DNA of 37,019 bases, taken from the NCBI GenBank assembly GCA_027451625.1, contig DAIDIY010000033.1, positions 1 to 37,019 of the forward strand. The letters are read 5' to 3'. Positions 23,241 through 32,182 of this stretch are shown one piece after another. The DNA comes from Candidatus Daviesbacteria bacterium. GTDB taxonomy: Bacteria > Patescibacteriota > Microgenomatia > Daviesbacterales > UBA10151. The notes below the pieces were generated by a model. That model searched no databases and was not told where the DNA came from. It saw nothing but the letters and a program-made list of their open reading frames with translations. A program made the translations under genes and the position numbers. Within the stretch, counting starts at the first letter, position 1; each line of letters opens with the position of its first letter.

Positions 23241-24848
23241 CTACTCTAGATTTATAACTTTAAGTTGTAGTTTATCTTCACCTGTAAAATTATCTATCTC
23301 TAAATAATACATCAGATCTACTATCTGTCTCTCATCAAGAATTTTTGCTTTATCTCCTTTAGAGAAAGCTATCGCTTGGACTCCTGCAATCTTTGCTCGA
23401 AGGTGCTTTCCATTGCCTACTGTTTTAACATTTGAAATTTCTTCTTTTATGGATCCAAAGAGAGGTTTTGGGTTTCCCATCCCGAATGGTTCAAATATTG
23501 ATATAGCTTCGATCCAGCTCAAATCTATAGAGTCTAAAGACAGAATCGCCTCAACTTCTTGGCTACTGTTACTTTCATAAGAAACAGTATCAAAAGCTTT
23601 GGTCAGACTACTTTTAAGGTCAGTAATCTTTTCACTCTTTAGGGTAAAACCAGCTGCTTTTGGATGTCCTCCTAAATCTATAAGTAAGTCTGAGAATACC
23701 CTTATAGTCTCTACAATATTAATACCATCAACTGATCTAGCGGAACCTTTAGACTCAATCTCTCCCTCAGAGATAATAATCGCTGGCAAATGGTACTCCT
23801 CTGCCAATCTTCCTGCCACCAGTCCGATAACTCCAGGAATCCAATCTTTAGAAGAAAGAAAAATTACTTTTTGTCCTTTTAAATTTAAGCCGTCGATTAT
23901 ACTTTTAGCATCCCAAATAGCTTTCTCTGTAATCTTTTTTTTCTGATCATTAGTATCACAAAGTTTAGTTGCCAGATTATATGCTTTTTCTGGATTAGAA
24001 GTACAAAGAAGCCGTAATGCGTCCATTGCATGCTCTAATCTCCCAATAGCATTAAGTCGAGGCCCTAAGATATACCCTATATGATAAGTATTAATACTTC
24101 CTAAATTAAGATTTGTTTTTGCAAAAAGTGCTAGAAAACCTACTCTCTCAGTCCTATTTAAAATTTCTAAACCTTTTTTTACTAAAGCTCGATTTATATC
24201 AACCAAAGGAACAAGATCACACACTGTAGCAACAGCAACTAAATCCAATAAGCTCTCTACAAAATCTTTATCGTCAGATAGTCTTCGTGCCAAAGCCCAG
24301 GCAACACCTGCTCCGGCCATCTTCGTTGAATGAACTACAGCATGTGCTTTTGGTAAACTAGATCCCGGCAAATGGTGATCTGAGATAATTAGATCTATTC
24401 CTATCTTTTTTGCATAGAGTGCTGCCTCTTCTGCAACGATTCCATTATCTACGGTAATAATCAGCTTTGCTCCCTGGTCTCGAGCTTGATCTATTCCATA
24501 TATTGAAAGCCCATATCCTTCTTTTTCCCGATGAGGGATATAAGGCAAGATCTTAGCTCCTAAGGAAGAGAGAGTATGATATATTATTGCTGTTGCGCAA
24601 ACCCCATCGACATCGTAATCACCAAAGACAATAATTTGTTCCTGGTCTTTTATTGCTTGTAGAATCCTCTTTTTGGCTTTTTCTATTCCGGGTATTAGTA
24701 GCTCTTCTTCAAAGTCTGATATATTACAATCAAAAAACTTTTTTTGTTGCTCTTTAGTTTTCAGGCCTCTATTTTTTAATAGTTGATTTATTAAATCATC
24801 CTTAGAGGTAACAACATCCTTAATCTGTACCGGCAGCTTCCACTCCAT
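23241..24848 (-). CDS. recJ: Single-stranded-DNA exonuclease RecJ
   Basis: 535 residues from the ATG at 24848, close to the usual bacterial core. DHH phosphoesterase motifs are intact: FGDYDVDGVCA (metal binding), TVDNG, SDHH and the later GGHPKAAGFT of the DHHA1 domain. An OB-fold-like C-terminus is present. It degrades single-stranded DNA 5' to 3' in recombination and mismatch or base-excision repair, in the cytoplasm. Two ATGs are in frame (24854 and 24848); TGT-TACAAT at 24866-24858 favours the second as a near-leaderless start. Divergent from cca with only about 70 nt between the two starts. Confidence 0.95.
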   Translation of the reverse strand: MEWKLPVQIKDVVTSKDDLINQLLKNRGLKTKEQQKKFFDCNISDFEEELLIPGIEKAKKRILQAIKDQEQIIVFGDYDVDGVCATAIIYHTLSSLGAKILPYIPHREKEGYGLSIYGIDQARDQGAKLIITVDNGIVAEEAALYAKKIGIDLIISDHHLPGSSLPKAHAVVHSTKMAGAGVAWALARRLSDDKDFVESLLDLVAVATVCDLVPLVDINRALVKKGLEILNRTERVGFLALFAKTNLNLGSINTYHIGYILGPRLNAIGRLEHAMDALRLLCTSNPEKAYNLATKLCDTNDQKKKITEKAIWDAKSIIDGLNLKGQKVIFLSSKDWIPGVIGLVAGRLAEEYHLPAIIISEGEIESKGSARSVDGINIVETIRVFSDLLIDLGGHPKAAGFTLKSEKITDLKSSLTKAFDTVSYESNSSQEVEAILSLDSIDLSWIEAISIFEPFGMGNPKPLFGSIKEEISNVKTVGNGKHLRAKIAGVQAIAFSKGDKAKILDERQIVDLMYYLEIDNFTGEDKLQLKVINLE

Positions 24849-24857
24849 AACCATCCG

Positions 24858-24866
24858 ATTGTAACA
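24858..24866 (-). promoter_or_regulatory. recJ extended -10 promoter
   Basis: On the minus strand TGT-TACAAT (24866-24858) lies 9 nt before the ATG at 24848. A plus-strand TAGAAT (24883-24888), with TTGTAA 18-19 nt upstream, could serve cca. Confidence 0.5.
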
Positions 24867-24920
24867 TAAGTGATAAAAATTGTAGAATAGCCTTAATTGC
24901 CTACTCTCAAAAAAATAATT

Positions 24921-26267
24921 ATGAACTTAAAAGTATCAAAAGAGATTAACGATGTTTTGGATAAATTTACCAAAGCAGGATATAAAATTTACATAATCGG
25001 TGGATCAGTACGCGATCTTTTAATAAACCGCCAAACCCTTGATTGGGATTTTACAACCAGTGCCAAACCAGATGAGATTTTAGATCTTTTTCCCCAAGGA
25101 TACTATGACAATAAATTCGGAACTGTAGGTATCCCCCTTACTAAAAATATAAATGAATCACTAAAAATAGAAATTACCACTATGCGCAAAGAGGGAGATT
25201 ATAAGAATTTCCGCCATCCACTAGAGGTATCTTGGACTGATGAAATTTTAGAGGATTTAAAAAGACGAGATTTTACCATAAACTCTATGGCTTTAGACCA
25301 AAACCTTACTCTTTATGATCCATTTCATGGACAATCAGATTTAGAAGAAAGGATAATTCGTGCTGTAGGTAGTCCGCAAAAACGTTTTTCAGAAGATGCA
25401 CTAAGGATGATGAGAGCTATAAGAATTGCATCACAGATCGGATTTAAAATTGAAGAGAAGACTTTTCAGGCAATTGTTGATAATTGTGATCTTATTACCC
25501 AAATCTCTCCAGAGAGAATAAGAGATGAACTTTTTAAAATTCTCTCCTCAGAAAATCCGACCTTAGGTATAGAACTGCTGAAAAAATCAAAAATCTTAAA
25601 ACTTATTTTGCCTGAAGTTGAAAAATGTTTTGGTATAGTCCAGGAAGGATCAAAGCATGACCGAATTTATGATATTGGAGAGCATCTACTCTCTTCTTTA
25701 AAACACTCTCCTTCTGCAGATCCATTGGTTAACCTTGCTATTTTGCTCCATGATATTGGTAAAGTACCCACTGTTAAAATTGAACCTTCAGGGAATGTAA
25801 CATTCTATAATCATGATCTTGTTGGAGGAGAGATGATTTTAAAAATATCACAGCGATTAAAGCTCTCCAATGAACAAACAGATAAACTTTATAAACTTGT
25901 CCGCTGGCATCTTTTTACTGTTAATGAAAATCAAACAGACGCAGCGATCCGTCGATTTGTTAAAAATATAGGTAGAGAAAATATCGACGACATGATAGCT
26001 CTTCGCATAGCTGATCGTTTAGGAGGAGGTACACAAAAGGCTGTATCATGGCGGATGGAAAAATTTCAGCAGAGAATAAAAGAAGTTCTGAAAAAACCAT
26101 TTTCAATTACAGATCTTAAAGTAAACGGTTATGATATCATGAAAGTATTAAATATTCCCCCGTCTCGGAAAGTAGGTGAGATCTTAGATGCTTTATTCAA
26201 AGAGGTTTTAGAGGATAGTAATAAGAATAACCGGGAATATCTGTTACAAAGGATTGAAAAACTGTAA
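24921..26267 (+). CDS. cca: CCA tRNA nucleotidyltransferase with HD domain
   Basis: 448 residues from the ATG at 24921. The class II nucleotidyltransferase head has GGSVRDLL (27-34) and the catalytic Asp pair LDWDF (D41, D43). RRDFTINSMAL is the nucleotide-recognition region, and ERIRDELFKIL is the conserved neck helix. The C-terminal half has an HD hydrolase motif (LLHDIGKV), so the protein may also have phosphatase activity like E. coli Cca. It adds or repairs the 3' CCA of tRNAs. An in-frame TTG at 24897 would add eight residues but has no support. It ends 5 nt before the convergent secF stop. Confidence 0.95.
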   Translation: MNLKVSKEINDVLDKFTKAGYKIYIIGGSVRDLLINRQTLDWDFTTSAKPDEILDLFPQGYYDNKFGTVGIPLTKNINESLKIEITTMRKEGDYKNFRHPLEVSWTDEILEDLKRRDFTINSMALDQNLTLYDPFHGQSDLEERIIRAVGSPQKRFSEDALRMMRAIRIASQIGFKIEEKTFQAIVDNCDLITQISPERIRDELFKILSSENPTLGIELLKKSKILKLILPEVEKCFGIVQEGSKHDRIYDIGEHLLSSLKHSPSADPLVNLAILLHDIGKVPTVKIEPSGNVTFYNHDLVGGEMILKISQRLKLSNEQTDKLYKLVRWHLFTVNENQTDAAIRRFVKNIGRENIDDMIALRIADRLGGGTQKAVSWRMEKFQQRIKEVLKKPFSITDLKVNGYDIMKVLNIPPSRKVGEILDALFKEVLEDSNKNNREYLLQRIEKL

Positions 26268-26272
26268 TTTAA

Positions 26273-27157
26273 TCAGTGACCTAATTTTTCTTCCCACAAT
26301 ACTAAAAGGGCAGTAGCATTGAAAATAGAGGAGTAAGTACCGGAGATTATTCCTACTAATAAAGCAACTATAAACCATTTTATAGTTTCTCCTCCAAATA
26401 AAAGCAATGCTAAAAGTACAAATATAACTGTCAAAGATGTGTTCAGTGAACGTCCTAATGTCTGATCAATAGAAATATTTGCTACCTCAGAAAATTTCCT
26501 CGATAAAAATTTTGGTAAGTTTTCTCTTATCCTATCGAAAACTACAATAGTATCATGCACAGAAAATCCTATCACCGTTAAGATTGCAGTCATAAAAAGG
26601 ATGTCAATTTCAACTCCAAAAAAATGTCCAAGAATTGAAAATATTCCTAAGACAACCAATACATCATGAAGCAGCGCAACAACAGCAGTTACTCCAAATC
26701 TGTAAGCTGAAGTGGGTTTGGGAACTTTACGAAATGCAATTGCAAGATAAAAAACTATTGCAAACGAAGCAACAATTACCGCAATAAAGGCATTTTTGGT
26801 CGTTTCAGATCCGATCGTAGGACCTATGCTCTGTGTGCTAAGAAGTGTTACATGATATTTCTTTTGAAATATCTGATTTATCAGGATAACTTGTTTATCA
26901 CTCAAAGGAGGAGTTTTAATAATCTCTTCATTTACAGCAGAAGGCGTTATCTCAGATACAATAATTTTTTGTGAAGTAAAGACACTTCTAATTTCTGCGG
27001 TAGAGATACTCTTCGGGAAACGGTAATCAAAAAGAGTTCCTCCGGTAAAATCAATTCCAAGCCTTAACCCATAAAAAATTAATGAAAAAATTCCTGGTAA
27101 AATAATCAGCAAAGACAATCCAAAAAACCACCACTTTCTATCCATTAAATTTGTCAT
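26273..27157 (-). CDS. secF: Protein translocase subunit SecF
   Basis: 294 residues, typical SecF with six TM helices. The first TM is followed by LGIDFTGGTLFDYRF, the conserved D-F-x-G-G motif at the start of the periplasmic domain. TM4 has the GFSVHDTIVVFDRIREN signature and the last part has SLNTSLTVIFVLLALLLFGG. With SecD it uses the proton gradient to help the Sec channel pull exported proteins outward. The start overlaps the stop of the upstream 110-residue gene by ATGA, so translation is coupled. SecD is encoded in the same operon but two genes upstream, not next to it. Confidence 0.97.
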   Translation of the reverse strand: MTNLMDRKWWFFGLSLLIILPGIFSLIFYGLRLGIDFTGGTLFDYRFPKSISTAEIRSVFTSQKIIVSEITPSAVNEEIIKTPPLSDKQVILINQIFQKKYHVTLLSTQSIGPTIGSETTKNAFIAVIVASFAIVFYLAIAFRKVPKPTSAYRFGVTAVVALLHDVLVVLGIFSILGHFFGVEIDILFMTAILTVIGFSVHDTIVVFDRIRENLPKFLSRKFSEVANISIDQTLGRSLNTSLTVIFVLLALLLFGGETIKWFIVALLVGIISGTYSSIFNATALLVLWEEKLGH

Positions 27158-27486
27158 TTTTTAATCCTTTTGGCTTCCTTTATATCTTGATGTAATTCCT
27201 CTTTTAAATTTTCTGAGGCTTCAGTAATTAGATCTTCTATATTATTTATTTTCTCGTTTAAAAATCCCATAATTTCATCTCTGTTTTTGTTATCATGTAT
27301 GAGTATCATAAATTGCTTTTTATCTTCAGCTGATAAATTAGATAAAACAAGATCTAAAATCATATGATATAGTGAGGTATCAATTATTTGAGCCAAATCA
27401 TTTTTTTGAGAACTTGAAAGTTCCAGTTCATCTAAGCTTCCCATTAAAGATTCATATTTTACTAAATGCGAATAAAAATAAATCAT
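27154..27486 (-). CDS. Small helical protein between secD and secF
   Basis: 110 residues with no TM segment or signal peptide, rich in charged residues and predicted mostly helical. LSSSQKNDLAQIIDTSLYHMILDLVLSNLS (read in parts) forms an amphipathic helical pair, and the end (ASENLKEELHQDIKEAKRIKK) looks like a coiled coil. The family is not recognised with certainty; similar small helical proteins occur in other Patescibacteria. Its ATG overlaps the upstream stop by ATGA and its stop overlaps secF in the same way. An alternative start at the internal ATG 27444 (MGSLDELEL) would break that coupling. It may be an accessory to protein export; this is context only. Confidence 0.75.
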   Translation of the reverse strand: MIYFYSHLVKYESLMGSLDELELSSSQKNDLAQIIDTSLYHMILDLVLSNLSAEDKKQFMILIHDNKNRDEIMGFLNEKINNIEDLITEASENLKEELHQDIKEAKRIKK

Positions 27487-28355
27487 TTTTTTGGTTCAAT
27501 AGGTCCAAGTGGTATTGTACCACTGGGATCATTTATAAAAAAATATAGTACTCCCCCTTTTCTTGGACCCTCTCCCAGTCCTAAAAGATACATAACTTCA
27601 GGAGATCCTCCCAGTTGTTTACCCGTCCATTCTGAAGGACCAGCATCAGCAATATCCGCAACAACTGCTTGGCCTGTTTTAGGATTGACTATGAGCATTT
27701 TACGATATTTAAAGAATTCATTATATTTTTGAGGATTTTCTGCGTATCCAGGTGACAGAAACGTTTGTACTGCAATATAATATTTCTCCATATTCTTTTC
27801 TTCAGTAGTAAATTGAGGTTTAGAAGGAGCAAAATAGCCCCAGGCTCCTAGATGAGGTGCAATTCCTGCTGGAGCAAACATAGCCCAATCCGACAAAGAT
27901 TCAAAATGAGCAAGCAAAGTATCTCCAGGATACCTGTAAAGGTGCTGTTCTCCTCCTATTAAACCATAAGTTCTATTTAGTCTTATTCCATTCATCTCAG
28001 CTTCAACCTGAAAACCAAATTTATCAGAGAGTGTTCCTGCTATTTTTGTCTCCTCTGAAGGAGAAAGATTTGTCACCTCATCTGGTAAATTAGGTGCAAG
28101 AGATTGTGAAAGAGTTACTCTTTTATCTAATGTTGTATCTAAATATACTTGCTGCGTATAATTCTCTTTTTGAATTGATGGAGATATTTTCATCCCTGGA
28201 GTTGAAAGGATAACTAAACTCCCTAAACCACCCAAAGTCAGATGTCTTAAGAAGTCAGCATGATTCTCCCAAAACTTCTCTAAAATATTTTTCTGTTTTT
28301 GAATCCATTTTTTTCTTAAATGCTCATAATGCTCATGCTGAGATATAAACTTCAT
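27483..28355 (-). CDS. Exported barrel-like protein within the secDF operon
   Basis: 290 residues. A charged, basic N-terminal region (1-36) is followed by one hydrophobic stretch (about 37-51), so the bulk is probably exported and anchored. The C-terminal part (about 180-280) has MLIVNPKTGQAVVADIADAGPSEWTGKQL, split here into strand-rich pieces, and DAGPSEWTG resembles the double-psi barrel of RlpA-like or expansin-like proteins that act on peptidoglycan. GGSPEVMYLLGLG completes the motif. The catalytic Asp/His set of RlpA is not clearly present. It starts 3 nt after secD and overlaps the next gene by 4 nt. A wall-related function is possible but unproven. Confidence 0.72.
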   Translation of the reverse strand: MKFISQHEHYEHLRKKWIQKQKNILEKFWENHADFLRHLTLGGLGSLVILSTPGMKISPSIQKENYTQQVYLDTTLDKRVTLSQSLAPNLPDEVTNLSPSEETKIAGTLSDKFGFQVEAEMNGIRLNRTYGLIGGEQHLYRYPGDTLLAHFESLSDWAMFAPAGIAPHLGAWGYFAPSKPQFTTEEKNMEKYYIAVQTFLSPGYAENPQKYNEFFKYRKMLIVNPKTGQAVVADIADAGPSEWTGKQLGGSPEVMYLLGLGEGPRKGGVLYFFINDPSGTIPLGPIEPKK

Positions 28356-28358
28356 AAT

Positions 28359-29759
28359 TTATCTTTTAAACCTTGGCAAAAATCGTAAAAAAGTTTGAGT
28401 CACAACAACAGCAGAAAACATAGAAACTAAAACTCCAATAGCTAAGGTAAGCGCAAACCCTCTTACTACACTAGTTCCGAAAGCATAAAGAATTGATGCT
28501 GTAATGAGTGAAGAGACATTTGAATCTCTGATAGATGTCCAAGCCCGACTAAAACCTCTCTCTAAAACTAACCTTCCAGTAAGTCCGCTTCTTACCTCTT
28601 CTTTCATTCTTTCAAAAGTCAAAATATTTGCATCAACAGCCATACCAACAGATAGAATAAATCCGGCGATACCAGCCAGACTCAAACTGACAGGTGGAAT
28701 CAAGAATAATCCGGTTCTAAACACGGTTAGAGTCAAGAGAGTATACAAAAGTAAAGCAAGATCAGCTACGACTCCATAGAGTCCATAATAAGCAATCATA
28801 TAAACAACTACTATCGTCAATCCAATAACTCCAGCAGCAATACTTTTATTAACAGATTCTGCCCCGAGAGTTGCTCCGATTGATCTTTGTTCCAAGATAG
28901 AGATCGGCACGGGTAATGCTCCCGCATTAAGTTGTATAGCTAAATTCTTAGCCTGCTCTACTGTGAATGAACCAGAGATTACTGCTGGGCCACTTACTAT
29001 CTCAGTGGAGACTACTGGAGCTTCGATTGGCAACTTATCTAAAAAAATAGGTAATGGTTTTCCTACATTCCTTTTTGTAATTTCAGCAAATTTTTTTGAT
29101 CCATCAGGTGTAAATTGAATCTGTACTTCTGGCCCAGTATTATTTCCAGCAGTTGCTCCATAAACAACCTGAGCCTTTTGCAAATCTGCACCTGTCAGTC
29201 CTGTAGATTTAGTATTCTGATAAGTTATAAAAGCAGATGGAGAACTCTCTGCGGAAGGTGATGCCTCAATTTCCCGAAATTCCAACTGAGCAGTTTTTCC
29301 AACCAAGTTTACTGCTGTTTGTAGATCGTTGACTCCAGGAAGCTCAACAATAAGCCGTCTCTCATTTCCTACTTTAGCTGATTGAACAGTTGCCTCAGAA
29401 ACACCATAAAAATTTACTCTCCTTTCAATCACTTGGCGAGCAGATTCTAAAGCTGTATCATAGTCTGCTGAATTTATCTTACGCATATCTGCTCTAAGCA
29501 CAAGCTCTGTCCCCCCCTGCAGATCCAACCCAAAATGTAGAGGGTATCGGCCTGTCCAATTCAGAGGTGCCAAAAATGACAAATTTAGGTCTCTACCCAA
29601 TATTTTCACTTCTATTTTGTTCGTCTTAATACCTCTAAAGTCAACTGGAAATCCCAAGATTTTAGTTTTATCTGGAAGAATCATTACAGATGGCAAATTT
29701 ATCCATATAGAGATTACAGCTAAAAAAACTATTAACCAAATTGTCAATTTAGAATTCAT
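28359..29759 (-). CDS. secD: Protein translocase subunit SecD
   Basis: 466 residues. An N-terminal TM is followed by LHFGLDLQGGTELVLRADM, the SecD signature. The periplasmic head includes VSEATVQSAKVGNERRLIVELPGV and the region ending AIQLNAGALPVPI, and five further TM helices carry GMAVDANILTFERMKEE, the SecD counterpart of the SecF family motif. It works with SecF in proton-driven export. A TATACT lies exactly 6 nt before the ATG, so it has its own promoter and a leaderless transcript. Shorter than E. coli SecD (about 615 residues), which is usual for bacteria outside the proteobacteria. Confidence 0.97.
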   Translation of the reverse strand: MNSKLTIWLIVFLAVISIWINLPSVMILPDKTKILGFPVDFRGIKTNKIEVKILGRDLNLSFLAPLNWTGRYPLHFGLDLQGGTELVLRADMRKINSADYDTALESARQVIERRVNFYGVSEATVQSAKVGNERRLIVELPGVNDLQTAVNLVGKTAQLEFREIEASPSAESSPSAFITYQNTKSTGLTGADLQKAQVVYGATAGNNTGPEVQIQFTPDGSKKFAEITKRNVGKPLPIFLDKLPIEAPVVSTEIVSGPAVISGSFTVEQAKNLAIQLNAGALPVPISILEQRSIGATLGAESVNKSIAAGVIGLTIVVVYMIAYYGLYGVVADLALLLYTLLTLTVFRTGLFLIPPVSLSLAGIAGFILSVGMAVDANILTFERMKEEVRSGLTGRLVLERGFSRAWTSIRDSNVSSLITASILYAFGTSVVRGFALTLAIGVLVSMFSAVVVTQTFLRFLPRFKR

Positions 29760-29765
29760 GGAAAA

Positions 29766-29771
29766 AGTATA
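29766..29771 (-). promoter_or_regulatory. secD -10 box, leaderless start
   Basis: On the minus strand TATACT (29771-29766) is followed by 6 nt and then the secD ATG, so the expected transcription start is the A of the ATG. The -35 region is poor. Confidence 0.5.
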
Positions 29772-29809
29772 CTTAACTTTAGTGGATCTTACCAGATCAA
29801 AATCTGTTT

Positions 29810-30394
29810 TTAAATAACCACCCCTTCTAATAAATCTTCCTCAGTTCCGACTAACATAATTTTTGGCTGCGTTACTATACCTAAAATAAATGGATCACGC
29901 CTTTTGATACGAAAATTAAATTCAGCTTCATCCATAAATGAATAGTTAATTTCATAAGATCTTTTAGCCTGTTCTGTAGCTATAATAGATTGCAGTTCCG
30001 GAAGAACAATCTGTCCTACTACCAAAACGTCTACTTGATCAGAGGATGAGGGAATTTTTCTAATGAACTTGGTTGACATCATTGCATATTTAACTCTTCC
30101 AATTCGTGATTTGCTTTTCAAAAATGATTCACCTAGCCCTGTGGATTTAGCAACAAATCCTAAAAGTTCCCTATAAAAGACATAATCTTTACGGAAACGA
30201 TAAAGTCTACGATTCGCTCTCCATTCTGATTCAACCATTCCTGCTCTCTCCATTCTTTGGAGTTCTCGCCTTACCGCATTAATTTCTTCATTGACTCTCC
30301 TCACGATCTCACGAACGTGGAGTAATGGTTCATCTGTGGTTAAAAAAAGCTTAAGAAGTTTAACCCGGACTTTTGATATAAACAACTCTTCCAT
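29810..30394 (-). CDS. Winged-helix regulator with nucleotidyltransferase-like domain
   Basis: 194 residues. The N-terminal half (1 to about 75) is a winged helix: FISKVRVKLLKLFL, HVREIVRRVN, then INAVRRELQRMERAGMV as recognition helix and wing. The C-terminal half (about 115-194) resembles a minimal nucleotidyltransferase fold (VDVLVVGQIV...SYEINYSFMDEAEF...ILGIVTQPKIMLVGTEEDLL) with only one Asp (VDVLVV) in place of the catalytic GSxxxGxxxxxSDxD, so it is probably inactive and may sense a ligand. Similar wHTH-NTase proteins are common in Patescibacteria and archaea. An AGGA Shine-Dalgarno-like sequence precedes the ATG, as expected inside an operon. Its targets are unknown. Confidence 0.8.
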   Translation of the reverse strand: MEELFISKVRVKLLKLFLTTDEPLLHVREIVRRVNEEINAVRRELQRMERAGMVESEWRANRRLYRFRKDYVFYRELLGFVAKSTGLGESFLKSKSRIGRVKYAMMSTKFIRKIPSSSDQVDVLVVGQIVLPELQSIIATEQAKRSYEINYSFMDEAEFNFRIKRRDPFILGIVTQPKIMLVGTEEDLLEGVVI

Positions 30395-30438
30395 ACTATT
30401 TTCTTCCTTTGCAAAAAATCCAGGGCAGTTTATTTAAA

Positions 30439-31665
30439 TCAATAAGTGACGTTCGCTCCTTCTGGGACAGTTTCAATCCAAATAGGTCCACGATTAAATG
30501 CAACTTCATTTCCTTGACTATCAACATATTTACTTCTGGCAAGTCTTGATGTTTTAATCCATTTCCCTTGAATAACCTTTCCATCTTCAAAAATCAGAGC
30601 CTTGCCAGAACCTATCGTTCCATAAAGCAGATGAACATCATTTTCATATCCATCATGGGCGTGTGCCTCTGTTTCAAATTGTACCACTACATCACTCGCT
30701 GTTAACTGTTTGTTTGTATCCAAATCTATATGAGGTACTCCTGCATTATTCCTTTTGTAACAACTGCAAGTCCCGTCATAAAACCAGTCTACCTCATAAT
30801 CTTTAAATCCATTCCAAAACTCTACATGTACTTTCGTAGCAGAGTTCACAGAGCTACCATTGTTGGCACTAGGAATAGCTGGGTCTTTAAATTTCCAAGG
30901 AATAAAATTAGCATCCCATGCCTGTCCTGTTTGTGCATTAATATTAGTCCAGCCGCGGCTGGCTCCAACAGCCCAGAGTTTATCAATCGTCGAATACATA
31001 GTATGCTCAGTGGCAACAGGATGACCTAATCTTTGATAATCTCTCCAGTAGGTAGGAAATCCTATACTAAATTGGTTTAAGTCTAAAATTCCATATTTTA
31101 TAATCTGCCCCAAAGCATCAGCAGGTCCTGGAGCATTTGCTCCTCCAACATGGGCATATAAAGCATTATATTCTGAAAGCCAGTCAATAAAATATGTACG
31201 CGCTGAACGGACAGGTCCAACTTCAGCATCTCCATAATTACAATAAAAGATAGCCATAAACCTCGTTATTCCTCCTTCAGCTACTGTTTCATAAACAACA
31301 TCCGCTGCAGAAAGGCCCGATTGAGGTCGAGCATCTATATGGTTTTCGATCATAACTGCAAGAGGTCTTCTTTTTTCCCATTGATCTTTTGCAGCCTGAA
31401 TATGCATTGACCCATTTAGTGGGCACTCTGCTGTCTTTGGCTGATTGGGGTCTTCAGTAACAATACTAGATCCTTGAGGGGTAGTACCTGTGGTAGCAGC
31501 TGGAGTTTGAGTAGAAGCCGTCATAGCGGCAGGTTTAGTATTACCACTTAAAGCGGTATAGGTAATAATAGTTGAAAAAGCAAACAAAATTAAGGAAAAG
31601 ATAGCAACTACCAAACTTTTTTGCAGAGTAGTTAGTGAATTAAATAAAGATAAAATTTTATCCAT
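30439..31665 (-). CDS. DUF3048 (YerB-like) exported protein
   Basis: 408 residues. One TM helix (about 17-37) anchors the protein, followed by a Thr/Pro/Ala-rich linker (40-75). The DUF3048 domain then shows its marks: RRPLAVMIENHIDARPQSGLS, DVVYETVAEGGITRFMA, and VGPVRSARTYF, with the C-terminal lobe IWIETVPEGANVTY. YerB-type proteins are lipoproteins or anchored proteins of unknown biochemical role in Gram-positive bacteria. It starts 3 nt after the DUF4446 gene, in the same operon. No catalytic residues can be named. Confidence 0.9.
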   Translation of the reverse strand: MDKILSLFNSLTTLQKSLVVAIFSLILFAFSTIITYTALSGNTKPAAMTASTQTPAATTGTTPQGSSIVTEDPNQPKTAECPLNGSMHIQAAKDQWEKRRPLAVMIENHIDARPQSGLSAADVVYETVAEGGITRFMAIFYCNYGDAEVGPVRSARTYFIDWLSEYNALYAHVGGANAPGPADALGQIIKYGILDLNQFSIGFPTYWRDYQRLGHPVATEHTMYSTIDKLWAVGASRGWTNINAQTGQAWDANFIPWKFKDPAIPSANNGSSVNSATKVHVEFWNGFKDYEVDWFYDGTCSCYKRNNAGVPHIDLDTNKQLTASDVVVQFETEAHAHDGYENDVHLLYGTIGSGKALIFEDGKVIQGKWIKTSRLARSKYVDSQGNEVAFNRGPIWIETVPEGANVTY

Positions 31666-31668
31666 TGT

Positions 31669-32106
31669 CTATATTTTTGCCGTCTGACTGACTAATTGTT
31701 CTTCTTCTGCGGAAAAACGAAAATTATCTTCCTTTCCTGTCTTAACCGGTTTAGCAAAAACTCTGGTACCGCTTCTTGAATGAAGACTGGTTAAAACTAC
31801 TCCATTATTCTCCTTATCTAAAAAAACAACTGAGAAGCTTTGATCCCCCCCAGTGTCGTTATAAGGATTATATCTTTTTAAGAGCACTTTGCTAATAAAT
31901 CTGCTGCTCTCTTCTTTAAAACCATCTAACTCTTCCGTTTTTAACAATAAAGATTCTAAGGTTTTCTTATAATCTCCCGCATCTTTTGAAAAGAATCTTC
32001 TTAGAAAAAGATGATCTCTCCACACAACCATTATCAGAAACACAAATATTATTATATCTACTATTCCCAGAGCTATTACCCATAATCCCAAACCTTGTAA
32101 GTACAT
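31669..32106 (-). CDS. DUF4446 membrane protein
   Basis: 145 residues from the ATG at 32106. One TM helix (about 8-28) leads to a coiled-coil-like stretch and the DUF4446 core: KRYNPYNDTGGDQSFSVVFL (about 78-97), GVVLTSLHSRSGTRVFAKPV (about 103-122), and an acidic Glu-rich end (FSAEEEQLV). The family is widespread in Firmicutes and Patescibacteria with unknown function. An in-frame TTG at 32112 is possible, but ATG is preferred; a strong promoter (TTGACA, 17 nt, TATAGT) lies just upstream, giving a leader of only a few bases. Confidence 0.9.
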   Translation of the reverse strand: MYLQGLGLWVIALGIVDIIIFVFLIMVVWRDHLFLRRFFSKDAGDYKKTLESLLLKTEELDGFKEESSRFISKVLLKRYNPYNDTGGDQSFSVVFLDKENNGVVLTSLHSRSGTRVFAKPVKTGKEDNFRFSAEEEQLVSQTAKI

Positions 32107-32120
32107 ATGCAACTCTTTTA

Positions 32121-32149
32121 ACTATACAAAGGGCTTAAACTTTTGTCAA
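32121..32149 (-). promoter_or_regulatory. Promoter of the DUF4446-DUF3048 operon
   Basis: On the minus strand a perfect TTGACA (32149-32144), a 17-nt spacer and TATAGT (32126-32121). Among the best sigma-70-type promoters seen in the window. Confidence 0.75.
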
Positions 32150-32182
32150 CGTATTGCAAACCTATTACACAGATTAAAACAA

